Below, piece after piece: positions 7,549 to 16,034 of a stretch of 64,000 bases of DNA. Under the pieces are notes generated by a model. The model was given only the letters and a program-made list of their open reading frames with translations. It had not been told where the DNA came from and did not search any database. The first letter of the stretch is position 1, and each line of letters begins with the position of its first letter. Position numbers and translations under genes: made by a program. The stretch is from Nocardia suismassiliense (lineage in GTDB: Bacteria; Actinomycetota; Actinomycetes; Mycobacteriales; Mycobacteriaceae): positions 5,647,937 to 5,711,936 of the forward strand of contig NZ_LT985361.1 of assembly GCF_900269665.1 (NCBI RefSeq), read 5' to 3'.

Positions 7549-9174
7549 GTGGATGAGCACGACGCGCGCCTCCTCACCGTGATGGCGGCCAACCCCTCGG
7601 TATCCATGTGGGCGGCGGCGGGTCCCGAAGCCAACTACGCCATCCGGCTGTGGACCCGCGGTGCCGAGCGTCTGTACGGCTATTCCAGTGACGAAGCCAT
7701 CGGCGAGAACTATGTCAACCTGTTGACGAACAAGCTCGAACGCGACCAGGCAATAGCGGATCACGACAATATCGTGCGAACCGGCACGGTGCTGCGAAAC
7801 CTGGTAGACGATGTCGTACTCTCCGGCTCGCAGCGATTGCTGCTCACGATTCGTTTTCCACTCTTCGACAAGTCCACGAATTCACATCTGCTCGCCGAGA
7901 CCGGCATCGAGGTGACCGACGTTTCCCTCGAGGACGCGGTGTGGCTCACCAGGACACGCGAAGAAGCGATCCATATCAGCGAAAGCGCGGCGCGAGAGGA
8001 TCTCTCGGAGCAACTGCGCCGGCTGGTCGGCGCACTGACGTTGTCGGGCACCGGCGAGGACGAGCGCGCCGCGCTCGCCTTGGGCGTGGAACTCGTTCGG
8101 CAAGCGATCAATGCGCAGGCCGAATCGAGTGTGTGGCTCGCAGGCCGGGGCGAGCAGTTCAGCGAAGTATTTCGGAGCACCGGCTGGCGAGTTCCGCCCG
8201 GCTTGGACATCGCCCGCGCGCTGGAGTGGTTCAGATCGAACACCAAGCCGATCCTGCACGATTCCAGGTCCCGTCCACACCGGCTGCTCAAACAGCTCTT
8301 CGACACCCACCAAGGGCCGCTCGACACGGTGGGCATGATTCCGCTGCACGCCGAAGGGGTATTCCTGGGATTGCATTTGATCCGGGTGCCTGCCCCGCAC
8401 ACGTTCACCCAACTCGAGCGCGATGCGCTTCCCGTCCTGTCGTCGGCCGTGCTGGCGAGCGCACGACTCGCCGCCGAAGTTCGCAGGCGGCGAGAGGAAG
8501 CTGCCGAGTCGCGGGCCGAGGCGACCAGATTACGACTCAACGGCGACTTCGCCCATCGAATACGCAAAGCGGTGGACCCGATCCTGCGTGACGTGCATGC
8601 GATACGCGAGGAACTAGAGCTGCGCGGCGTGAAATTGGATGGCGAACTCGAGCAGTGGATCGACGACATCACCGAAGGCTGCACCGAATTGGCCCGCGCG
8701 CCTGCCGAACTTCATCGCGCCCAGAAGGTAGCCCGCATCAGTGTGCGCGGCGTGCTGACGGCACTGCGCAATCGGCTCGGTCTGGAGTTTCCGGACAGCG
8801 TCATCGAACTCGATCTCGATGACATAGCCGGCGTGCTCGTCCGTGGCGTCAAGGGCGATGTCACGGCACTGTTCGAGAACCTGCTCTACAACGCCATCGA
8901 GGCAATGGACTGCAAGGGGCGCGTAACGGTGAGTGCGACGGTATCCGGCAGGTCCGTCTCCATCGCCGTGTCGGACGAAGGCCCCGGAATCAAACCCGAG
9001 GATGTCGCCGGTGTATTCCAACTAGGGTTTTCGAAGAAAGGCGAAGGTCGTGGCCTCGGCTTGGCCCGAGCACGAGAAATTGTTACAGACCTGGGCGGCC
9101 AGATCACCGTTGACGTCGAACGCGCGCCCGGCGCCACTCTTCTGGTTGTTCTGCCTATCTGCAGGAGGGCGTAG
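7549..9174 (+). CDS. PAS/GAF sensor histidine kinase, soluble (541 aa)
   Basis: An N-terminal PAS-like domain (about 1-130, RLYGYSSDEAIGENYVNLL), a GAF-like middle (about 170-310), a DHp-like helix with a candidate phospho-His at about 336 (GDFAHRIRKAVDP), and a HATPase domain with N box (LFENLLYNAIEAM), G1 (DEGPGI) and G2 (GRGLGLA) are visible. There are no membrane segments, so it senses a cytoplasmic or diffusible cue. The GTG start follows GAAGGA by 8 nt. The receiver gene begins immediately after its stop codon (TAGATG), defining a two-component pair within the cluster. Confidence 0.85.
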   Translation: MDEHDARLLTVMAANPSVSMWAAAGPEANYAIRLWTRGAERLYGYSSDEAIGENYVNLLTNKLERDQAIADHDNIVRTGTVLRNLVDDVVLSGSQRLLLTIRFPLFDKSTNSHLLAETGIEVTDVSLEDAVWLTRTREEAIHISESAAREDLSEQLRRLVGALTLSGTGEDERAALALGVELVRQAINAQAESSVWLAGRGEQFSEVFRSTGWRVPPGLDIARALEWFRSNTKPILHDSRSRPHRLLKQLFDTHQGPLDTVGMIPLHAEGVFLGLHLIRVPAPHTFTQLERDALPVLSSAVLASARLAAEVRRRREEAAESRAEATRLRLNGDFAHRIRKAVDPILRDVHAIREELELRGVKLDGELEQWIDDITEGCTELARAPAELHRAQKVARISVRGVLTALRNRLGLEFPDSVIELDLDDIAGVLVRGVKGDVTALFENLLYNAIEAMDCKGRVTVSATVSGRSVSIAVSDEGPGIKPEDVAGVFQLGFSKKGEGRGLGLARAREIVTDLGGQITVDVERAPGATLLVVLPICRRA

Positions 9175-9864
9175 ATGGCGATCGTATTGTTACTCGAGGA
9201 CAATCTCAAATTTGCTCGGGCGGTGCAGCGCGTACTCCGTGGCCACGAGGTACGACACGTGACCAGGGTCGATGCCGCGATCGATGAGCTGCAACATCCC
9301 GAGGTGGACTGTGCGCTGATCGATCTCAACCTCACCGACGAGGACGACTACTCCGGTTACGAAGTCTTGTCCTACATTCTTCGTAACAGGCCCGATTTGC
9401 CACGCGCTGTAGTGACGGGGTCTCGCTTGAAAGGCGCGATCGCCAAAAATATCCTGCTCCGGTACGGCGTCGGCGACATTGTGATCAAAGGCGATGTCGA
9501 CCGGGAGGGCTACGGGACCACCGATCTGATCGATACGGTGAGCGACCTGCTCGCCGGATCGGATCGGCAACGCCGGGAAATGGCCCGAAACGAGGTCACG
9601 TCCATTTCGCTCGCCGCGCAGACCGAATTACGCCGTCGCATCAATGGACTGCAGCAACTCTCGGAACAACTCCGTAGCGGTAGCGGCACCAAGCGCCGCG
9701 ACCCGACGGCGAACAGCCGCACCGCATTGACCCGGCGAGCCGAGAAACTGATCGAACTGGAGGCGGCGGCGAAGGCCAGGTGCGACGTGGTGGCGCTGGG
9801 CGAGCTGGCGCGTGAAGTGGAATTGTTCGAGGCGGAATCGGCGAGGGTGCTGGATGATTCGTAA
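9175..9864 (+). CDS. Response regulator receiver protein without DNA-binding domain (229 aa)
   Basis: Receiver domain residues are complete: acidic pair E8/D9, phospho-acceptor D50 (ALIDLNL), T81 (VVTGS) and K105 (VIKGD). The C-terminal half (about 130-229) is predicted helical, probably coiled coil (EKLIELEAAAKAR), and has no recognisable HTH. Output is thus likely protein-protein contact rather than direct promoter binding. It starts directly after the kinase stop and overlaps the next gene by 11 bp, so the three genes form one unit. Partner of the soluble kinase by context. Confidence 0.85.
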   Translation: MAIVLLLEDNLKFARAVQRVLRGHEVRHVTRVDAAIDELQHPEVDCALIDLNLTDEDDYSGYEVLSYILRNRPDLPRAVVTGSRLKGAIAKNILLRYGVGDIVIKGDVDREGYGTTDLIDTVSDLLAGSDRQRREMARNEVTSISLAAQTELRRRINGLQQLSEQLRSGSGTKRRDPTANSRTALTRRAEKLIELEAAAKARCDVVALGELAREVELFEAESARVLDDS

Positions 9865-10228
9865 GATCAGCGCCAGCCTCGGCTCGGTCCACCCGGGCGC
9901 CTTCTACCTGGCCAGTGCCGTGGTGCTGTCATTGGCGGCGAATGCGTTCACCGAGGCCTACGGATCGGTTCCCGCTCCGCCGAATCAGCGATCGCTGGCG
10001 CTGTGCGCGCTCGCGGCATTCGTGTCGGCGGTGGCGTTGTCGACGTTGGGCTGGCGAATCGAGACCATCAGATCCTTGGCCATCGAGCGCGCCGCGGATG
10101 TCGGTCTACCAGCGCGACATCTCATCGGCGAAGCGACGAAAGCATTCTTCGTCGAAGTATTCGTGAAACTGACGATCGGAGTGGTGACCGCGGTGCTTTC
10201 GGTCGTTTTCATGCTTGCTCGATGGTAG
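9854..10228 (+). CDS. Small two-pass membrane protein (124 aa)
   Basis: Two or three hydrophobic segments are visible: FYLASAVVLSLAANAF, ALCALAAFVSAVALSTLGW, and a C-terminal LTIGVVTAVLSVVFMLA. The family is not recognised. The gene overlaps the response-regulator end by 11 bp, so it probably belongs to the same signalling unit, perhaps as a membrane anchor or input. The ATG was chosen because an earlier in-frame ATG lies deep in the regulator gene. Confidence 0.6.
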   Translation: MIRKISASLGSVHPGAFYLASAVVLSLAANAFTEAYGSVPAPPNQRSLALCALAAFVSAVALSTLGWRIETIRSLAIERAADVGLPARHLIGEATKAFFVEVFVKLTIGVVTAVLSVVFMLARW

Positions 10229-10551
10229 GAGACTCTCGCAAACACCCAGCGTCATTTGCGTTTTCGCGGCGGCGGCCGGCCGCGCGTCTTGCCCGAGCAG
10301 CTCCCCGATGCGGGCTCGTGCCGTGCACGCACCGAGCACACCTGCCGCCGCGCGCCCTGGCGACGACCGCCGGCGGCCGCGTTCATTCCCTCGCGACGTT
10401 CGGACATGCGCGCACTTCACATTCAATGTGCGCAGCCACCCGAACTAACTTCACTAAACTATAATTACCTCTTGAAGAGCCGCCGACCCGGCAGTAAAGT
10501 AGGGATAGTAGAGGTCCGCACACTGGCAGACTGGATGAGATAGGGAATCCC
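10229..10551 (+). other. Intergenic region with promoter, no gene
   Basis: Only short overlapping frames without family features are seen. The 3' third turns A/T-rich and contains cluster element copy 5. The remainder shows nothing recognisable. Confidence 0.4.
10447..10465 (+). promoter_or_regulatory. Cluster promoter element, copy 5
   Basis: AACTTCA, CTAAAC, TATAAT on the plus strand, with a consensus -10 box. The leader to the EF-hand gene would be about 80 nt. No good -35 hexamer is found 17 bp upstream, suggesting that the TTCA part is an activator or unusual sigma contact. Confidence 0.6.
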
Positions 10552-11085
10552 ATGGTCACGAAAGCCCAGCAGCAGAAATTCGCGAAGCACTTCGAGCGCT
10601 ACGATGCCGATAGAGACGGCAAGATCGATCAGTCGGACATCGACGCGTTGATCAACAGGTGGTGCGACGCATTCCACATTCCGCCCGGCTCCGACAAATG
10701 GCGGAGCACCATCAAGCGAGCCAACCGACTGTGGCAAGACCTGCAGGGCCACGCGGATGCCAACGGCGACAAGGTAATCAACACCGAGGAATGGATCGCC
10801 GCACACGAAGATCCCCGTTTCGTCGACGAGGTCGCGATTCCACTGGCTCAGCTCACCTTCGAACTCGGCGATGTCGACGGTGACGGCAATGTGTCATTGA
10901 GCGAGTGGATGACCTTGCAGTCGATCTCCGGTGTCAGCCAGGTCGACGCGTTGAAGATGTTTCAAGCGCTCGACGGCGACGGCGACGGGTACATCACTAC
11001 CGACGAGCACGACGCGGCGCTTCGTGAATTCTTCGGCAGCGATAATCTCCAAGCCGCAGGGGCTCAATTGGCAGGCCATCTGTAA
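10552..11085 (+). CDS. Four-EF-hand calcium-binding protein, paralogue 1 (177 aa)
   Basis: Four loops of EF-hand type are seen in order: DADRDGKIDQSD, DANGDKVINTEE, DVDGDGNVSLSE and DGDGDGYITTDE. The layout matches bacterial calerythrin-like sarcoplasmic calcium-binding proteins, about 20 kDa. There is no signal peptide, so it is a cytosolic calcium buffer or sensor. A paralogue lies at 15434-15976. In the cluster it may sense calcium or act as a partner protein; that is inference. AGGGA lies upstream of the ATG. Confidence 0.9.
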   Translation: MVTKAQQQKFAKHFERYDADRDGKIDQSDIDALINRWCDAFHIPPGSDKWRSTIKRANRLWQDLQGHADANGDKVINTEEWIAAHEDPRFVDEVAIPLAQLTFELGDVDGDGNVSLSEWMTLQSISGVSQVDALKMFQALDGDGDGYITTDEHDAALREFFGSDNLQAAGAQLAGHL

Positions 11086-11392
11086 GAGGTCGCACCGGCC
11101 AGGAGATCCGAGACCTGCACGGGGGTTGTCGTCCCGTCATGACGTCGGCCCCCGCGCAGCATGCTGTCTGCGTCGACATCACGAGGATACGAACAACCTT
11201 CTCGGTTCTCGCCCGTGCGAAGTCGGTCGGCATCGCAAAAGCCCTCCGACGCTAGGACATTGAGCACAGATCTGCCGTCGGGCCCGATTCTCTGTCGGCA
11301 GAGCACCGAACGCGCTACCTTAGGACTGCACTCCATCGCCACAGCGAACATCCTGCCGCACACAGTATTGCCGCCCGGAGAGGAGATTCCCG
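11086..11392. other. Intergenic region, nothing recognised
   Basis: About 300 bp between the EF-hand and SRPBCC genes. No family-like ORF, no clear hairpin and no copy of the cluster promoter element were seen. Confidence 0.3.
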
Positions 11393-11830
11393 ATGATCAC
11401 AGCCGACAAGATCGAGCACGAGGTGGACATCAACGCATCCGTCGCACGGGTGTGGGAGCTGGTGACCGAACCGGGCTGGTGGGTCGGCGACGGTGACCGA
11501 TCCGGTCAAAGTCGCAGGCGCGAAGGCGATTTCGAAGTGATCGAGGACCCGAAGTACGGCCGGTTCCCCGTCCGGGTCGAGACGGTGCAGCCGCAGGACT
11601 ACGCCTCCTATCGGTGGGCGTCGGCCTTCCCCGGCGCGATGCCCGGCGACGGCAACTCCACCCTGGTGGAGTTCCACCTCGCCGAGCGCGACGGCGGTAC
11701 CCGCGTGCGGGTGATCGAGAGCGGCTTTGCCGCACTGGCCCTGCCCGACGATGAGCGGGCGAAGCGGGCCGAGGAAAACAAGGGCGGCTGGAAAATGCAG
11801 TTGGACGTCCTCAAAGCCAACGCGGAGTAG
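11393..11830 (+). CDS. SRPBCC (AHSA1-like) domain protein, paralogue 1 (145 aa)
   Basis: The typical single-domain START/AHSA1 layout is present: EHEVDINASVARVWELVTEP at the N terminus, a central strand region with VEFHLAERDGGTRVRVIESG, and a C-terminal helix GGWKMQLDVLKA. Members bind hydrophobic ligands, and some act as cyclases or aromatases. GGAGAGGAG precedes the ATG. It is one of three SRPBCC genes in the cluster (others at 17415 and 18048), so a ligand-binding or cyclisation role on the pathway product is possible. Confidence 0.8.
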   Translation: MITADKIEHEVDINASVARVWELVTEPGWWVGDGDRSGQSRRREGDFEVIEDPKYGRFPVRVETVQPQDYASYRWASAFPGAMPGDGNSTLVEFHLAERDGGTRVRVIESGFAALALPDDERAKRAEENKGGWKMQLDVLKANAE

Positions 11831-12155
11831 CTCCGGGCCGCAGCGCCACGAGATCCGCAGGCCGCCTGCACGTTTCCGGCAGGCCGTGGTCGAGCCTCCG
11901 ACGGATCCTCGAGAATACGGGCCTCGTCCCGGGTCGCACGCAGGGCGTGAATTGCACTACCGAGTCAGTCAGTGCCCCGCACGAATTCGCCCACGCGCTG
12001 CGGCAAATCCACTGCGATAGATCACGACTTACTATAGATTACGGTAGTATTCAATCCGTAGGCACCACACGGCGGGCTGGGCCTCCTTCGCGGAAGTCGA
12101 CCGAACCCTGCGGCCTCAATCGAACAGCGGTCCGGCAAGAAACGCGGAGGTCATC
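11831..12155. other. Intergenic region with A/T-rich promoter-like stretch
   Basis: An A/T-rich patch around 12020-12055 (containing ACTATAGATTACGG) resembles the other cluster promoters but does not match the 19-bp element well. The rest shows no gene. Confidence 0.35.
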
Positions 12156-13001
12156 ATGGCCGAGAAACCAGTCGACACCACCGATGAGGTCGGCGAGTAC
12201 TACGACGGAGTCGGCGAACTGGTGCAGGTCGTCGGCGGCAACCTGCACCTCGGCTACTGGGACGACGACCAGGACGACCCACCATTCCTCGAAGCCATGA
12301 CCAGGCTCACCCGGATGATCGCCGAACGTCTCCCCCTGCACCCCGGCCAGCATCTGCTCGATGTGGGTTGCGGCGTGGCCGAACCGGCCATTCAGCTGGC
12401 CGGGCGACTCGGTATATCGGTCACCGGCATCACGGTGAGCGGCTGGGAGGTCCAGGCTGCGACCGACAGTGTCGCGCGCGCCGGCCTGTCCGAGAAAATC
12501 GCCATCACCTGGGCTGACGCCGCCGCGCTCCCCTTTGCGAACGACGAGTTCGACGCCGCCATCGCCTTCGATTCGGTGCCCAACTCGCCGGACAAGAACA
12601 AATGGCTCGGCGAGATATACCGAGTGCTCCGGCCGGGCAGTCGGTTCATCTACTCGGAGTACCCCTTAATCGCGGACGTGACTGCGGCCCAACGGGAAGT
12701 ACTCCGGGCGAACACCGTGCCGGACCCGCCGACCAGCATGGATGCGGCCGTGGCGCCGGCCGTCGCGGCCGGATTCGAGGTGATCGAGGAACTAGATTGC
12801 AGCGCCAACGCGCGCCCGTTCTATGACGCATTCTTGAACCGATTCGCCGAACAACGGGCCGACTTGATCGCGGCCTATGGAAAAGACCGGATCAATAACT
12901 TCGAATCCGGCATAACGACAATGTTCGAACTCTGTCGCGAAAAGATCGGCTACTACCTCATCGTGTGCCGTAAGCCTGAGGTCGTCGGCACAACTATATA
13001 A
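12156..13001 (+). CDS. SAM-dependent small-molecule methyltransferase (281 aa)
   Basis: Class I methyltransferase motif I (LLDVGCGVAEPAIQLA), motif II region (ALPFANDEFDAAIAFDSVP) and motif III (RVLRPGSRFIYSEYP) are in order, with an N-terminal helical lid (VGEYYDGVGELV..GNLHLGYW). This layout is typical of O- or N-methyltransferases of actinomycete natural-product clusters (RebM/TylM-like). GGAGGT lies close to the ATG. The MFS exporter gene follows after 18 bp, so product methylation and export may be linked. Confidence 0.85.
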   Translation: MAEKPVDTTDEVGEYYDGVGELVQVVGGNLHLGYWDDDQDDPPFLEAMTRLTRMIAERLPLHPGQHLLDVGCGVAEPAIQLAGRLGISVTGITVSGWEVQAATDSVARAGLSEKIAITWADAAALPFANDEFDAAIAFDSVPNSPDKNKWLGEIYRVLRPGSRFIYSEYPLIADVTAAQREVLRANTVPDPPTSMDAAVAPAVAAGFEVIEELDCSANARPFYDAFLNRFAEQRADLIAAYGKDRINNFESGITTMFELCREKIGYYLIVCRKPEVVGTTI

Positions 13002-13019
13002 AAAGGAGTGTGATCGAGC

Positions 13020-14276
13020 GTGTCCGAGATCCGACGGCGGCTGCTCAAAACGACAACGCAGGAAGATCACACCACCGCCGAACCCCGCACCTCCAAACGC
13101 CTACCGATCGGCGTGTACGTCCTCGGTGCCAGCGTATTCGCGCTGGGCACTTCGGAATTCATCGTGTCCGGGCTGGTCGATCAGATCGCCGGCTCCCTCG
13201 GGGTCTCCGTACCCCAGGTCGGCCAGCTGATCACGGCCTTCGCGCTCGGCATGCTGATCGGCGCTCCCTTGATGGCCGTCCTGACCCTCGGACGGGACCG
13301 CAAGACCGTGCTCCTGGTCGCCGTGACCGTCTTCTGCGTCGCTGACCTACTGACGGTGATCCCGGTCTTCGGTCTCATGTTCACAATGCGATTGATCGCG
13401 GCCATGGCCTGTGCGACCGCGCTGACCGTGGCCCAGGTGATGGCCGTCGCCCTCGCCGGGCCCGGGCGGATGCCGCAGGCGATCGCGGTGATCCTCGGCG
13501 GCATGACGCTGGCGAATGTGGCGGGCGTACCGCTCGGCAGCCTGGTCGGCGCGCTGTTCAGCTGGCAGGTCATCTTCGTGCTGATCGGCGTGATGAGCGC
13601 CATCGGCGCCGTACTCGTCGCATTGTTCGTGCCAAGGCTGCCGCGCGACCACGGCCCCGAGGTCGGGCTGGGCACGCTGGTCGCCCGCGAACTGCGGTCC
13701 CTGGTCCAGGTTCGGGTCTTCGTCGCCCTCGCCACCATCGTGCTGTTCGAGACGGCCCTGTTCACCGTGTACGCCTACGTCCAGCCGCTACTCATCGACG
13801 CCAGCGGTATCAGCGTGCATGAGGTGCCGATCGTGCTGTTCCTGTTCGGTATCGGGTTGTTCGTCGGCAATACGCTCGGTGGCCGGCTGGCACAGTTGAA
13901 CGCCATGAAAAACGTCATCGGCAGTCTGGTGGCGATGATCGTCATGCTGCTGGTGCTGCGGGCCGTCGTGCACCACGGGATCGCGGCGGCCGCCGCGATC
14001 ACCATCCTCGGCGTGTGCGCGTTCTCGATGACCGCCGCGCTCAGCTCGCGCGTGATCGGTTTCGCGGTGGCGGCGCCGACCCTGGCCGTCGCAATTGTCA
14101 TGTCCGCCTTCAATATCGGCAACGCGATCGGTCCGGCGATCGGCGGCGTCGTTATTTCTCGCGCGGCGATCGCCGACGTCATCTGGGTCGGCGTGATCAT
14201 CGCGCTACTCGCGCTGGCCACCGCATTCGTCTCCGTCGTTATCGAGCGTCGGCGGGCGTTCGCACCGGCTCCGTGA
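13020..14276 (+). CDS. MFS drug-efflux transporter, DHA1 type (418 aa)
   Basis: Twelve hydrophobic segments are apparent after a 30-residue polar N terminus. The first carries the DHA1 pattern GTSEFIVSGLVDQIA, and motif A is replaced by LTLGRDRKT between TM2 and TM3. It resembles Cmx/CmlR-type chloramphenicol and arabinose exporters. AAAAGGAG precedes the GTG start by 8-9 nt. Situated directly behind the methyltransferase, it is the likely exporter of the locus. Confidence 0.85.
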   Translation: MSEIRRRLLKTTTQEDHTTAEPRTSKRLPIGVYVLGASVFALGTSEFIVSGLVDQIAGSLGVSVPQVGQLITAFALGMLIGAPLMAVLTLGRDRKTVLLVAVTVFCVADLLTVIPVFGLMFTMRLIAAMACATALTVAQVMAVALAGPGRMPQAIAVILGGMTLANVAGVPLGSLVGALFSWQVIFVLIGVMSAIGAVLVALFVPRLPRDHGPEVGLGTLVARELRSLVQVRVFVALATIVLFETALFTVYAYVQPLLIDASGISVHEVPIVLFLFGIGLFVGNTLGGRLAQLNAMKNVIGSLVAMIVMLLVLRAVVHHGIAAAAAITILGVCAFSMTAALSSRVIGFAVAAPTLAVAIVMSAFNIGNAIGPAIGGVVISRAAIADVIWVGVIIALLALATAFVSVVIERRRAFAPAP

Positions 14277-14280
14277 CGAC

Positions 14281-14318
14281 AGCTCAGCGCCGGTGGCCGA
14301 AGCCGCCGGCGCTGAGCT
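14281..14318. terminator. Bidirectional hairpin between exporter and flavoprotein genes
   Basis: Arms 14281-14293 and 14306-14318 are perfect 13-bp inverted repeats beginning AGCTCAGCGCCGG, with a 12-nt loop that could fold further; TT follows on the plus side. The position between convergent genes fits a terminator. Confidence 0.7.
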
Positions 14319-14356
14319 TTGTCAACCGCTGAGCCTGCCAGCCGCAGGGCCTGCTG

Positions 14357-15328
14357 CTACCTCGAGCCGGACGCCGCTCGCCGGGAGTCGACGGCGCCGC
14401 GCACTTCCTCCGAGATCAGATCGTCGATCATCGCGACCGCGACCTCGGCGCCCATCGCCGCGGCGCCGATCAGCTGTTTGGCCGGATCGGCGACGTTTCC
14501 CGCAGCCCAGACGCCCGGCACCGCGGTGCGGCCCGCGGCATCGGTGGCGATGTAGTCGCCGATGCCGCTCGGGTGCGCGGTCGGGGTCAATCCGAGCGGG
14601 GCGAGCAGGTCACCGCGCGCGGAGAAGCGCGGCCCGCACACGAGCGCCTGCAACTCGACGACCTCACCGGTACTCATCCGAACACCGGTCAAACGATCAT
14701 TGGCGACCTGCAAGGCCGCCACCTCGCCGGGGATGATCGCGATATCGCGCGCGGTGAGCTCTTCGATGTCGGTGTCGCTCAACGCCGGTCCGGTGTGCGG
14801 CAGGAAACGCAGCTGGGCCGACCACTGCCGGAACAGCATGGCCTGGTGCATGGACATCGGGGTGGTGGACAGCACGCCGATGATCTGATCCCGGACCTCC
14901 CAGCCATGGCAGAAGGGACAGTTCAGCACGTCCCGGCCCCAGCGCTCGGCGAGTCCGGGGAGCTCGGGCAGATCATCGGTGAGACCGGTCGCGACCAGCA
15001 GGCGGCGTGCGTGCACGGTGCCGGAATCGACGACCTGTACGCGCACACCCTTGTCCGACGCCGACACCGAAGTCGCCACGCCGGTGACGAATTCGACGCC
15101 GTACTGGCGTACCTCGGCGCGACCCGCTACCAGTAAGTCCGCTGGCGGCATGCCGTCCCGAGTCAGGAACCCGTGCATGTGCGTGGCGGTGGCGTTGCGC
15201 GGCTCGCCGCTGTCGACGACAACTACCGTGTAGCGCGCACGGGCGAGCATCAGAGCGGCACTCAAGCCCGCCGCGCCACCGCCGACGATCACTACATCGC
15301 AGTGATATCCGGACTCTGGGATCGTCAC
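14357..15328 (-). CDS. Thioredoxin reductase-like FAD/NAD(P) disulfide oxidoreductase (323 aa)
   Basis: The N-terminal FAD motif VVIVGGGAAGLSAAL, the redox pair CPFC (NCPFCHGWE) and the C-terminal FAD segment VPGVWAAGNV are present. The length matches TrxR. The CPFC pair and the missing clear NADPH GxGxxA motif resemble the subgroup that includes dithiol oxidases of natural-product clusters (GliT/HlmI-like) as well as uncharacterised actinobacterial TrxR-like proteins. With a SufS-like enzyme in the same cluster, a sulfur-bearing product is conceivable. The ATG follows GGAGG. A degenerate promoter element lies at 15361-15379. Confidence 0.8.
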   Translation of the reverse strand: MTIPESGYHCDVVIVGGGAAGLSAALMLARARYTVVVVDSGEPRNATATHMHGFLTRDGMPPADLLVAGRAEVRQYGVEFVTGVATSVSASDKGVRVQVVDSGTVHARRLLVATGLTDDLPELPGLAERWGRDVLNCPFCHGWEVRDQIIGVLSTTPMSMHQAMLFRQWSAQLRFLPHTGPALSDTDIEELTARDIAIIPGEVAALQVANDRLTGVRMSTGEVVELQALVCGPRFSARGDLLAPLGLTPTAHPSGIGDYIATDAAGRTAVPGVWAAGNVADPAKQLIGAAAMGAEVAVAMIDDLISEEVRGAVDSRRAASGSR

Positions 15329-15360
15329 TCCGGCCTCCTGTAGTCAGATAGATATATAAG

Positions 15361-15379
15361 ATGATAGCATTTGGTAGCT
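15361..15379 (-). promoter_or_regulatory. Cluster promoter element, copy 6 (degenerate)
   Basis: Minus strand AGCTACC, AAATGC, TATCAT: spacing and the AGCT/TAT parts are kept, while the TTCA part is changed. It lies in the divergent gap between the flavoprotein and second EF-hand genes, next to a TATATA run. Confidence 0.35.
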
Positions 15380-15433
15380 GATCGAGTATCGGCAGCACTC
15401 CAGCATCCGGTTCGAATACACGGAGATAACGCG

Positions 15434-15976
15434 ATGACCAGTGCACTGAGAATAAGTAAACTCCGCAAGGTGTTCGGCGCATACGATGTCGACCAGGACG
15501 GCGTCATGGACGAACTGGATGTCACGGCGCTGGCCCAGATGTGGTGCGACACATACGATCTCCCGCCGCGATCGGCGGAGTGGAACAGAATTCATCGACA
15601 AGCCCACCGAATGTTCCGGGATATGCCGGGGTCCGTGGACGCCGACGGGATAAAGAAGGTAACCGTCGACGAATGGCTGGCGTGGGGTGATCATCCGGAA
15701 TTCCGGCAATTCGTCGAATCGTCGGCGATACCGTTCAGCATGGCGGTGTTCGCGGCCGCAGACAAGGATCAGGACGGGCGAATTTCCATGCCGGAAATGA
15801 TGGCGGCTCAACTCAAAGGCGGAATGTCCGAGCAGGAGACGAGCAAGGTATTCTCACTATTGGACGCCGACGGCGACGGTTACGTCACCACGGATGAATA
15901 CGTCGAGGCTTCCCGAGAATTCTATTTGAGCGACGACCCGGCCGCACGGGGAAATCATATTGCCGGTGAGCTGTAG
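15434..15976 (+). CDS. EF-hand calcium-binding protein, paralogue 2 (180 aa)
   Basis: Three canonical loops are visible (DVDQDGVMDELD, DKDQDGRISMPE, DADGDGYVTTDE) plus a degenerate second loop (DADGIKKVTVDE) with changed ligands. The arrangement and the C-terminal ARGNHIAGEL resemble paralogue 1 (AGAQLAGHL end). It is cytosolic. The start at 15434 was chosen over an ATG 63 nt upstream because GGAG is well spaced before it. It is divergent from the TrxR-like gene. Confidence 0.88.
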   Translation: MTSALRISKLRKVFGAYDVDQDGVMDELDVTALAQMWCDTYDLPPRSAEWNRIHRQAHRMFRDMPGSVDADGIKKVTVDEWLAWGDHPEFRQFVESSAIPFSMAVFAAADKDQDGRISMPEMMAAQLKGGMSEQETSKVFSLLDADGDGYVTTDEYVEASREFYLSDDPAARGNHIAGEL

Positions 15977-15982
15977 CTGGTT

Positions 15983-16032
15983 CTTACGAAGAAGTCCGGC
16001 CGGATGCTCATCCGGCCGGACTTCTTCGTAAG
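15983..16032. terminator. Strong bidirectional terminator hairpin
   Basis: A perfect 23-bp inverted repeat (arms 15983-16005 and 16010-16032) with a 4-nt loop GCTC lies between the convergent EF-hand and P450 genes, only 6 nt after the first stop and 3 nt after the second. Confidence 0.85.
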
Positions 16033-16034
16033 GC

